In this document: positions 1 to 12,000 of the stretch, piece by piece | How positions within the stretch are numbered: the first letter of the stretch is position 1 | Layout: each line of letters begins with the position of its first letter | From: a virus | IMG/VR virus record: IMGVR_UViG_3300047445_000457 | Span: 1-64,000 of that record | Strand: one strand, 5' to 3' | DNA length: 64,000 nt | Made by a program: the position numbers and the translations under genes | The notes under the pieces: model-generated | Database searches by the model: none | What the model was told of the DNA's origin: nothing | The model's input: only the letters and a program-made list of their open reading frames with translations

Positions 1-3000
1 CAGGATCAGGGGACGGCCCGCTTCATCCGTTGCCTGGCTGTCACCGAACCAACGCCAGAACGCGCGGATCGCCTCATCCGTCGCCGCGATGGGGTTTCCC
101 TGGCTGTTCGTGATGTGCCGCTGCACGCCGTCGACGTCGATCATGCCAGGCTCAGAGGTCCGCGAGTGGTGCGCCTTAGCCTGGTAGTTGCTGATCGCCT
201 TCATGCGCGCGAAGTCGGCGCGGTCGCCGCCCATCGCGTCAATGACCTCGCCGGACGCCAGCAGCGCCGCATCCAGCCAGGACGGCGCGGTGCCCGATTC
301 CGGCCCCATGCCGAACAGCGAGCGCTTGACCCAATCCTTGAAGCGCTCCCACAGGGTTTGCCCCTCGTAGCGCTTGCCGGCCATGTAGTTTTGCAGCAGC
401 GGATCGGACAGCGTGCGGACGAAGAACTCGTCGGGGTTCCCGCGCGCCTCCTCTACAGCCAAGGCGAGATCGCGGTTTGCGAACTTTTCGCCCGCCGTCA
501 TCGAACGGAACTCTTCCCACACCGACGAGAACTGTTCCAGTGCTTTCGCTGCGGCCGGTGCCGACAGGCCCAGCATCTTGTCGTTGCCGCGCACCACGCC
601 CACCGAGAGCGAGCGGTAACGCGCAGCCACCACGACGTGCATCGTTTCGTGGAGCACGACTTCGTAGGTCAGGCCGCCGCGTCCCTCGGCCGTGAACAAT
701 TGCATGTGCAGCACCGGGGCCAGGCTCACCACGCCATGCACGTTCATGCGGCGGGTGTCGTCCACGGTCAGCATCAGCGAGCCGGTGGTCGGCAGCAGCT
801 TTTCCACCTGCGCGGCCAGTGCGCGCACCTCCTTCGGGCCGGTCAGGGCGATCAGCTTCATCGCCTGGCGCAGCGCCTTGATACCGTTCAGGCTGGTGGT
901 GCCGCTCTCCTGGCCATCGCGCAGCACCTTTTCGATACCTGGCGCGACGCGCTGCGACAGTACGTTCTGGTCGATCGGGCGGGCCTTGCCGATGGCGACC
1001 TCCCCGGCCTTCGCATTCGACGCGAGCGCGGCGGCAGCGGCGGCAGCAAGGAACTGGCGGCGGCTGACGTTGCGCTGTGCAGCGGAATCGCTCTCCAGCA
1101 TCGAAACCGCCGGCGCGTCGTCCAGGACCTGCGTGCCGTGGAAGGCGCGTTGCGCCATGACGTCCGGGCCTGACACTCCATCATTGTCATTCGCAGCCGG
1201 TGGCGGCGCCACAGCCGGCTGCGCCCCCGCCGGCGCCTGCACCTGCGGCGGCTCGAAATCCTTTTCCTCGTACACCGGGATGCCCTGCGAATCCTCGGCC
1301 TGCATGTACGGGATCACCACCTCACCGCGCTCGTCGGTGCCGAGCACGAACCACCCATCGTTGCTCCAGCGGTGGCCGGTCACGACGAACTCCTTGCCCT
1401 GCCAGTACACAGTGGTGTCGATCGGCGCGCCGGTGCGCAGCCAGTACGGCGGCGCCACCGGGTTCATGGTGATGTCGCGCTCCAGGTCGTCCAGTTGCTT
1501 CTGCGCGGCGGCCAGCTTGTCGCCCAGGTGGAAAGGCTCGCGCATCACGGTTTCGTTGTGGCCGAGGGCGCGCTCGTCGTCCTCGACTTCCTGTTCCCTG
1601 CGGCGCACCTGCTCGTCGCGCACCCAGCGCAGTTGCGCTTCCAGGCTCGGCAGGCTTGGGCCGTTGCTTTCCACCGTTTCGTTGCCGATGACCACGTACA
1701 GGTCCGGCTTGTCGGACCAGTTGCCCCAGCGAGCGTGCAGCGGCAGCCCGCCATACTGGCCGATCTCGACGTCCTGACCCTTGCGCAGCGTCGCCGCCAG
1801 CTTTTGCGCGATATGGTCGGAGGCCTCGCTGCGCTTGTCGAAGTGCTGGCCCTGCACCGTCATGCGGAAGGTGTCGCCGCGTTGGAGGTCGAGCACGGCC
1901 GCCGCCTGCTTTGCCGTCTCCCGCAGGTCCGGCAGCTCCCGGCGGTCACGCTCGATCTTCTGGCGCAGGCGCCTGGCCATGCTGGTGGCATCGGCCTGCG
2001 CCTGGGTGTGCAGGCGTTCGCGACTCTGCAACTGCTCCAGTTTCTTTTTCAGCTTCTCGCGCACCAGCACGCGCGGGTCGCCTGCGGCGTCGGCAAACGT
2101 CGATACCAGGTCGCTTTGCTCGTCGGAGGCGGCATCGCCCTCGATCACGCGCACCTCGCCCTTCGATTTCATGAACTCGGTAATGAAACGCTGCTTGATC
2201 GACAGCACCTGCCAGCGGCGGCCGTCCAGGCGGTCGGTCAGGTAGCGGTATTCCAGCACCGTGTTCCACTGGTTGCCCTGGCGGTGGCCGCGCCCGTTGC
2301 GCTGTTCCAGTTCGCCCGGCATCCACGGCGCGTCCATGTGGTGCATGGCGCGCAGGTTGCGCTGCATGTTCACGCCCACGCCCAGCGAGTCGGTCGAGCC
2401 GAACACGATGCGGATCTTCCCGCTGTTCATCGCGTCCGCGATTTCCTTGCGCTTGTCCTTGCTGGTCGAGCCGGTCACGGTGGCGATCTGCTCGCGCGGG
2501 ATCCCGGCCTGCACCAGACGCTCCACCATGTCCAGCATGGTCGAGAAAGCCGGATAGCTGACGGGCCGCTTCATGCCCTTGGGTCCCTCGGAGCGCGTCA
2601 CGGTCTTGGACATACCCTGTTCCATGAACACGACCTGATTGGCGTTGGGCGACCCGCGGTAGATGTCGATCAGGTTCTTCACCACGCGCGCCGGCTTGGA
2701 TGCCGGGTGCGGCTCCATTTCCGGCGTGCCTTCCAAGCCGGCATTGTTGATGGCGTCGACCAGGCGCACATCGAACGACGCTTTCTCGGCAATCGCGTCG
2801 TGGATGATCGGCACTTCCGGCGCACCGTCGCTCATCGCCTCCTTGCGCGCCTTCTTCGTCATCGCGCGCCAGGATCGTGCCAGCGCCTGCACTTGCTGGA
2901 ACACCCGCACCTGCTCGGGCGACATATCGGACGAGGTGTTCACCACCTTTTTATAGGGGCGGTCCTGCGCGTTCTCGGTGCGGCCGTCCAGCAGCTCGGC

Positions 3001-6000
3001 GCGCTCGGCGTCGGTCAGCGTCTTGTCGGCCATGGTCTTGCCATTTACGGCGCGCGGGCGCATTTCCGGCATGTCGTCGGCAAACACCACGTCCATGTAC
3101 TGGCCGATCATGCGGCGCAGTTCCGGTACATTGATGAAGGCCTGCAGGCGCGTCACGGCCTCGTATTCGCCGGTCGAGGACAGTTCGACGTCGTTCACCT
3201 CGCGGGCGAAGGAGCCGAACCAGCCGTCCCAATCCGCCAGCGCGGCGTCCGCCATTTCCTCCTGCATCATGTAGCGCATCATGTGGAACACCTCGGTCAT
3301 GGTGTTCGTGATGGGCGTACCCGTGAACAGGTGGACGTTGCCGCCGCTGTTCATGCCGCGCACATACTTGGTGAGGAAGGACATGGCGATGGATCGGTTC
3401 GAGGTCTGCGTCTGCAGCCCCTTCATCTTCATCTTGGTGGCGATCGGAGGCTTCTTGAATTCGTGCGCCTCGTCAACAAGAACCATGTCCACGCCCATGT
3501 CCTCAAAGGCCACGGAATCCTCGCGGCTGGCCTGCTGCGACAGCTTGCGGATCGTCTCCAGGATGCGCATGCGCTGCTTGACCAGTTCCTTGGCCGTGGG
3601 CGAGCGCAGTTTCTTCAGCGCGTCCTCGTCGTCCCACATATCCTCATTGATCGTGACGCCATCCTCGGCCGCCGCTTCCTTCGCAACGGTTTCCAGGTCG
3701 TTGATGTCGTCCTGGGCCATCGCCAGCAAGGTTTCTTCCTTGAAGCCGATGCGGTCGATCAGCGAGTGCGGGATCACGATCAGGTCCCAATCGTCATTGG
3801 CGATTTGCGCCATGCGGACCTTGATGTTGTCCTTCGACAGGTTATCGACGTACAGGATTTTCGCGGCTGGGTACATCATCTGGATTTCGCTGGCCACCGA
3901 CTTGCTGTTGGCGTTGTGCGCGAACATCAGCGGCTTCTTGGCGATGCCGTAGCGGCGCGACTCCACCGCGATCCCGCCCATGGTGAAGGTCTTGCCGGTG
4001 CCGACTTCGTGCGCGTTCAGGCTTTTTCTCGTCACCAGCGCGCGCCAGATCGCGTTGACCTGGTGCTCGCGCAGGTTGAACGGGCCGCGCCCGAGCGACA
4101 GGGCCATGCCCTGGAAGCCGAGGAAGGAGCCATCGAAATGCGGCGTAGCGAAGGAATTGCGCACCTCGTTGTATTCGCGCTCCAGCTCGACGCGGCGCAC
4201 CGGGTCGGCCCACAGCCATTCCCCGAATTTCAGGCGCATGTCCGCGATCTTGGCGTTGGTTTCCTTGGTCGCCGTGTCATCGACGTATGTGCCGCCAGTG
4301 ATCGGGTCCTCTTTCTTGATGGTGATGTTCTGGTTGGCGATCGCCGCGCGCACCAGGCGCTTGAACGTGACATGGCCGATGCCGAAGCCGCTGGAGGCCT
4401 CGGCGCGGTGGTTGAACGAGGCCGGGAAGCTGACCCTCCAGCGGCCAGCCTGGAAGTTCACGTCGATCTCGTCCGTGTTCTCCAGGCCCAGCATGTGCGC
4501 CACGTAGTCGGCATACACCGGCGCCGGCACCCAGGTGGCGCCCATCTGCGTCTCGATCTTGTAGTACGGAATATCGACGGGCAGCACCTTCTGCAGGGCG
4601 TCGATGTTGCGCTGCATTGCGGCGTTACCCTCTTCCAGCCCGGCCTTCGCCTGGCGCAGCTTTTCGCGCACGTTGCCCGACAAATACATATCGGAGGGGA
4701 TGAAGTCGCCCGCCGGCGTCTCGAAAGCGGCGCCGGCCTCGATCAGCTCGCGCCGCACGGTGGCCTCGTCCACCCCGGCCAGTTCCGCGATCTGCGCCGG
4801 CGACGGGTTCACCGAATCGTTACGGGCGAGCACGAAGGCATCTGCGACGCTCGGATTGGCCATCTTCCGGCTGCCGCGGATCGTGCTCTCGCTCAGGATC
4901 GCGGCCGGGCGGTAGGTGCGGGTGCCATCGCCGTTATCGACGTTCATTTCCAGCGCCGCCAGCGCCGGATAGAACGGGTCATCGATCTTGCGCAGGTAAT
5001 CCAGGCCGAACGATTCCGAGAAATGCCCGAAGTTCAGCTTGAACGCCTCGAACACATCGCGCAGGGCGGTGCGCTCGGCGCGGGCGTCGCCCTTGCGCTC
5101 GGCGTCGATCAGCGTGCCGTACAGGCGGCGCATGTCGATCAGGGCACCCAGCTGTGCCTCGCGGCGCGCGGTCGTCTTCGGGTCCTTCACGGCGTACTTG
5201 ACGACCTCGCCCGCCGGGGCCAGGTACTCACCCTGCACGATGAACAGGCCATCGTCGGTTTTCGTCAGCGCGCCGGTGCGGTCGCCCGTGTGGTTGGCCA
5301 CGTAGCTGATCTGCTTGCCGCGCGTGTCGGCCTCGTAGGCGTTCTCGGGCACCAGGTCCACGATGCGGCGCAGGTGCTCCAGCATGTTGTCGGGCCGGTT
5401 CACGACCATCGCACCGCTGGCGTACAACGAGCGGCCCTTGCCGAAGTCGATGGTGCCGATCACATGGTCCGGGTTGTTGTGGAAATACTCGTTGACGTTG
5501 ACTTCGGTGCCCTCTGGCGTGGCGTGCGGCTTGGACGTGATCCAGCCCTTGTCGGCCACGATGCCGGCCGGCTCCGCGCGCTTGCGCAGGATGATGATGT
5601 CGGTCACGACTTCCGTGCCGGCATATTCCTTGAACGCGCCGGACGGCAGGCGGAATGCGGCCAGCAGCTCGCCCTTGCGTGCCATTTCGGCGCGGATGGC
5701 GAGGTCTTTCTTGTCCATCGTGAACGCAGTGGTAATGCCCACCACCAAGCCACCGGGGCGGGTCTGATCCAGCGCCTTCAGGAAGAAATAGTCGTGCAGG
5801 GACGGCGACAGGCGGTTGTAGCGGCGGTCGGCCGGCGACACGTTCGCAAACGGCCAGTTGCCAATCACCAGGTCATAGAAGTTGTCGGGCGTCTTGGAGT
5901 GCTCGAAGCCCTTGATCTGGATGTTCGCCTGTGGATACAGCAACTGCGCCATGCTGCCCGTCACCTGGTCGAGCTCGATGCCGGCGCGCTGGCTGCGGCT

Positions 6001-9000
6001 GGCCAGGTCCGGCGGCATCATGCCGTAGAAGTTGCCGATGCCGATGGACGGCTCCAGCACGCGCCCGCCCGTGAAGCCCATGCGCTTGACCATATCCCAC
6101 ATGGCCAGCACGGTCGGCGGGTCGGTGTAGTGGGCGTTGATGATGGAGCGCTGCATGCCCTCCCACTCGGCCTGGCCGAGGTTGTTGCGCAGCCAGGCGT
6201 CGCGGTCCTCCCAGCCCTCCTTCGGCGCCGGACGCTGCCACGACCCCTGGAACAGGTCTTGGCCGAACGAACCCCAGCCGGTATAGCCGGCCAGCACTTC
6301 CTGTTCCTCGCGGGTCGGCGCGCGGCCGGCGTCGAGCAACTGGTTGCGCATCTCGAGCGCGGCGCGGTTCTTGTCGAAGCGGACCTTCTGGCCGCCGCCG
6401 ACGATTTTCAAGGGGTCGGCAATATGGAAGTCACCCGGCCCGGTGTCCGCCGGGCTGACGCTCGCCGGGTTCTTTACGACAGGGGCGGCAGCGCGCGATC
6501 CTCCACGTCCTGCTCCGGTTCCAGCATCAGGATTTCGCGCTCCGCCATTTCGCGGGCGTCCGTCACCGGCATCCCCGCTTGCAGCAGTTCCTTCTGACGG
6601 GTCCACATGCGCTGCTGGAGCACGTACGCCAGTTGCTTCGTTATTTGCAGGCGTTGCAGGTCCGCCCACAGCTTCGGGCTGTCGCGCTCCCAGGTCGCCA
6701 GGATGTGCCGGTCCAGTTCCCGGTTGTGCAGCGTCTCGTCGTTGTGGCGCAGCCGCAGGTACTCCTGCAGGATCTCCTTGCGCCATTCCTTGCTGGCTGT
6801 GTTCATCGGTCGTGGTTCCCTTGGGTTTCTGTGCGTTATCGGGCGATGCTGCACTATTTTGAGCGTTCACGCCAGCGGCCTGCGCAACGGCAGCCCGTGC
6901 GCGGTCGGCCAGCTCGGATGCCGGCAGGTTCACCGGCATCCAGCGGTTCTCGCCGCCGCTGAAACGCTGGCCCTCTTTCGTCACGCGCATCACGACACTG
7001 ACGCCGGATTTGGTGGACTTGAGGAAGCCCAGCGATTCGCCGCCAACAGTAATATAGATGCCGTGCTTCATGCCTGGGTGGAACATGGTCAGCATGGCAT
7101 CGCCGGAACCGGCTGGGCCGCCTTCGTTGACGCTGACGATCTTCGTCGGCTTGCCGTTGTGGTCCGTGTGCGGCACGAAGCCCTCGACGTCCAGCGCCTT
7201 GCCCACTGCTTTCAGGTAGGTGCTGGCGTCCTTGAGGAAAGCGTCCTTCATGCCCCCGCGCAGGCCGAAATCGGTCTGTTCGTTCTTGCCGCCGGGGATA
7301 GGCGTGTAGCCGTCGATGTACTCGACGCCCCAATCGTCGCGCAGGACCGGATCGGTGCCGGACTTTGCTGGGCGCGGTGCGGTCGGCTGCGTCGGCTTTT
7401 CGTCCTTCGCGGCCGCCACTTGCGCAGTCTTCGCGGCAGCATCCTCGGTCGCCATCGCGGTCATCTTGTCCTTGGCCCAGGCGATCGCATCTTCCAGCGG
7501 CATCAGGCCGGTTTGCCCGAGTCCGCGCCCTTCGGCGCGCCACTGGTCGCCTTCGCGGGTCAGGATGACATTGGCATACTCGTAGTCGGGCAGCCTTACC
7601 TTGATGCTGCCGTCCTTCTCGTACATCACCGCCAGGCCGGCGTCCTCGGCCAGCAGCCGTTGCCTGGACAGCGAGTTGACAATCACCTTCATGCCGGAAG
7701 GTGCGATATGCACGCTGGTTTCGCTGGCATCGCTTGCGGCTTTCGGCTCTGCCGCCTCTACCGCCGGCATTTTCATCCCGCGCCGCTGCATTTCCTTGGC
7801 GATCGGATCCGCGCGCTTCGGCAGTTCCTTATGCGCACGCAGCAGTTGCCCGTCCGTCATGGCCTTGACGGACAGATTGTTGAGTTCCTGGGTAGTCAGC
7901 TCGGCGCCGGTTTCCGCCGCCTTGACGACCCCTTGCCCCAGCGTGATCTGGCGGCTGGCGTCAATACCGGGATAGTCGCGGGTGTCGATCCCGAGTGCCT
8001 GGCTGGCGCGGTCTTCCGATGCTTCGCGCTTTTTCGGGTCGGCGTTCTTGTGCTCACGCGCCTGCTGGTAGCGGCGTGCGGCGAGCGAATCGAGCACCTG
8101 GGCGATCTCGACCAGTGCGCGCTTCGCTTCCTGAACCGCTTTCGGGTAGCGTGAGTCGATCTGGTCCTCGTACCTGAACCCGAGTTGCGCCAGCGTCGGG
8201 GCCAGTTCGTTCCAGCGCTGCACCGCCGCGTCAATGATCGGCTGCGGCAGCACAGGGGCCACGTTGGTGATCCGCGGCATGTCGGCAGCCGTGATCGGCA
8301 CAAAATCGACCGGCACGGCCGGCTTGCCCTCGCTCGCTCGCATGGCGATCGCCTGGCGCGCTTTGTCCTCGCGGAACGCCACGCCGGCCTCGTTCAGCCG
8401 GCCCTGGCCGGCGTCCATGTGTACGCCGGCCTCGATCACCCTGGCCATGTCGTCGTCGCCCGCGTCGCGCAGGTCACGCAGCATCTTCTCGATGCGTGGC
8501 GCGAACGGCGTCGACTGCCAGGCGCGCGCCGACGCTGCGGGTGCGGCCTCCGGCTCGTCTGCCGTCTCGCCCTTCTCTGCGGCCACCAGCTCGCGCAGCG
8601 CGTCATTCGCTGCGTCATCGTCCATATCACCGTAGTAAGAATCCTCCACGGCGCTGTTGATGTCGCCTTCGGTCACGCCGGCCGCCACCGCCTGTTCGAT
8701 CAGCTTGCGGTCGAGGCGGTCGTACTTGTTGGCGATCGCCATGGCCGGGTGATCGGCGGCGTTGTTGGCCATGAAGAAACCATAGCTGAAGCCTTCCGGC
8801 GTGACGGAACGGGCGTTCTTCGTCGCCTGGCTCTTGCCGCCGTACAGGCGGTGCATCTTGCTGCCCTCGGTCGGCTCGACCGGCGCCACCGGCAGGTCGC
8901 CGTTGAAGCGGCCCCAGATCAGGGTTTTCTTGGTGTACGGGTCGCCCAGGTGGTTCGGGTCGAACGACAGGCGCCACGGCGGCAGGCCACCCAGCTTCTC

Positions 9001-12000
9001 GATGCGGCCTACAGGGTTTTCCAGCGCCCAGACGGACGGCTTGAAGTATTCGATGGTGCGCAGGGTCTGGTGAACCAGGTTCACGCTGGCCACCGTGCGG
9101 CCGTCCGCGTCCTTGGCGGCGAAGTGGCGCGCGCCGGATACGGCGAAGTCAGTGCAGGGGCAGGCGGCCAGGATCGCGTACACGTCCATGCCGTCAAAGG
9201 AGCCGAACCAGTCGTTGAAGAACTCGGTCGAGAAGTTGTTGACGTCGCCCATTTCCGGGTCGTCCTGGATGTCGAAGCGGAATACCTGGTAGCCCGCTTC
9301 CTCCCACGGCTTCGACCACTCGCCCGACAGGTCGAACAGCGACAGCACGACCTTCTGGCTGTTGGCGCGGCGCGTGGCGTCATCTTCATACTGAGCCAGC
9401 GCGTGTTCTTTCCACTGCTCGATTTTTGCCTTGGCCTCGGCCGGGGTCATCCAGCCATGCCCGGCATGGTAGACCTTTGCCTTGTCGGCCAGGCGGACGA
9501 TCTCGCCATTCTTTGGCGGCTGGAAGATGTTGGTAACGACGTGCTCGCCGTCCATCATTTCCGCTTGGGCGGCGTTGAACTCGTCCACGATCTCGCCCAG
9601 CTCGCGGTCATCCACCCCTTGCAGGTGTTCCGGCGCAGTCGCGTTCGGGTGTGCTTCCGGCTTCTCGGACGGCTCGGCCAGTGGCTTCCATTCGGTAAAA
9701 CGATAGGTCGCCAGGCGCTCGGCGTTCTTGAGCGCTTCCAGCTTGTCCCAGCCGCCGGACGGCCCGGCACCGCCCTTGGTGTGGATGGTCTTGTCGCCGT
9801 CCTCCATCGACTTGACGACCCAGCCCTTGTCCGTCTTTTCGATCCACACCGTGCTGCCCGGTGCCCCGGCGTAGTCGAAGTGGGCGCGGTAGCCGGCATC
9901 GACGTCGCCAATGAATTCGTCCAGCGTGGTTGGCTCGCGCACTTCCAGCGGCTCGACCGTCTCCGCGGCGCGCGCACGCTTCTCCAGCGGACTCAGCGGC
10001 TCCACCGGATCCCGGCGCTGGTCGTCGCGCACCACGCGCGGCTGTGGCGAACCGTCTGCCATGTCCGACTGGATGATGTGCTTCATCGCCTGCGGGCGCG
10101 GGCGATCAGGCGTGATCAGCGCGCGCAGGCGGTTGGCGTCCGCCGATACGTTGCCGTCATAGTCGGCCGCCATCAAGGCGTCCAGGCGCGGCTGCAGGCG
10201 GGAGTCCGACACCGCGCCCAGGATATGCACGGCATGGATGTTGTCGCCGTACTTCCGCATCAGGTCCGTGAGCTCGTCATTCGACACCGCCTCGGCCTGC
10301 GACGGGATGCCGATGATCGGAGAAATGTCGCGCGCCGGGTCCATGCCCAGGTTGTGCATCATCTGCTCGTAAGCCTCGGTCAGCGACAGCTCACCACCTT
10401 GCAGCGGGATGATCGCCTGCAGGCCGTAGCCATTGATCGTCTCCGCATAGCGGGCGACCAGATCCAGCGAACCAGCCTGATCCCCCACGATGTCCGGCAT
10501 GACGAAGAAGGCGCGACCGTTCGCCATCCCGCCGCTGGCCTTGCTGATCGCGTGCGACAGGTCCTCGTAGCGCTGCATCAGTGCGTCGTGGTCCAGCTTT
10601 GCCGCCTCGGCCATTTCGCGCTGCTCGCGCTCCGCCACGCCCTGCTCCCGCACGTTGCGCATGAAGATCGAGAACGCGCCCGAATCAACGAACAGGTAGG
10701 CACCCGGCGCCGCTGCCAGCTGCTCGGCAATGCGCGGAACGGACACCTTCGACAGTTCCAGCATGGAAATGCCGACGTTCTTGCCGTTGCCGAACAGCTT
10801 GCTGTAGTCGCCCGGCGCACTCATGCCAGAGACGAACTTCAACGGTTGCTCCGGGGTGCCGTACACGCCCGGTTTGAACTGGCCGTTGGTGTCGACCGGG
10901 TTGCCGGCGTTGGCGTAGGTCTCCGCCAGCACACGGGCGCGCTCGCGCTCGTCCACGGCGGGCGGTTCCGGCGTCACCAGTTCGGAGGCCACCATGTCCG
11001 GCCCGCGCACGCGCGCATCTTCCTCAACCAGCCGGTTGTAGCGGTCCTGATCCATCAGCACGACCTGCTCGGACAACATATCGGGGTTCCGAGTCATGCG
11101 GATCTTGTTCTTCCCGATGTCGATGCCATTGAGGCGGTAGAGCGTGCCATCTTCCGCGTGCAGGACGTCGCCAGTCGCGGCGGATTTCAGGCTGACTTTT
11201 GCAGGCGCATGCTTCGCCTTCGCCTCGCGGTACTGTTGCAAGGTGCGCTCGGCATCCGCAATCTTGTCGTCGTACACCCATGCGTTGGCGGTCGCCTTGG
11301 CCTGCTCTTGCAGCCGCTTCAATTCCGCGACCTTCGCCTCGCCTGCGGCGATGAGTTCGTCCAGTTTAGCGAGCGCGTCGGCGCTCGGTGCCGCCGGCGC
11401 GGCCACCAGGCGCAGCACCTGGTCGTCCGGCATCGCCGCCACCACTTCCTCGCTGTCGGTGCCTTCGTGGTCCTCGGCAATCGCGTTGTAGGCCGCTTTC
11501 CAGCGGCGCGCGCTGATCTGGTCCACATGCGGGGCCACAGCCGGGTTGCCGCGCATCGCCTTGGCCGAAGCGCCGACCGCGGCGGCGAACGTGCGGAATC
11601 CCTTGCGGACCAGCAGCTCGATCACCTTCGACAGCGCCGGCAGCAAATCGCCTGTGCCGTGCTGCTTGCCGGTCATGTTCAGCTTGGAACCGAACACGTC
11701 GCCCAGCACATCGCCCAAGTGCCCCAGCGCAGCCTGCAGCTCGGCGTCCAGCAGGTCGATGGCGGGTTCGTCCGGCTTATCCGGCGCCTGCTCGGCCGCT
11801 ACTTCTGCCACGGTCGGCGGCGTCTCGCGCTTGCCGTCGATGAAGTCGTTGACCGCCTCGCTTTCCGAGCGCGGAATCGACGGATTGGGGGCGGGCTTCG
11901 TCCCGTCCTTGGTCGGGTTCAGCGCATGGCGGATTTTCGCCAGCGCTCCCTTCTTGATGTCGAAGCGGTCGAGGGCGGCGAGCAAGGACTGGCGCAGCAG

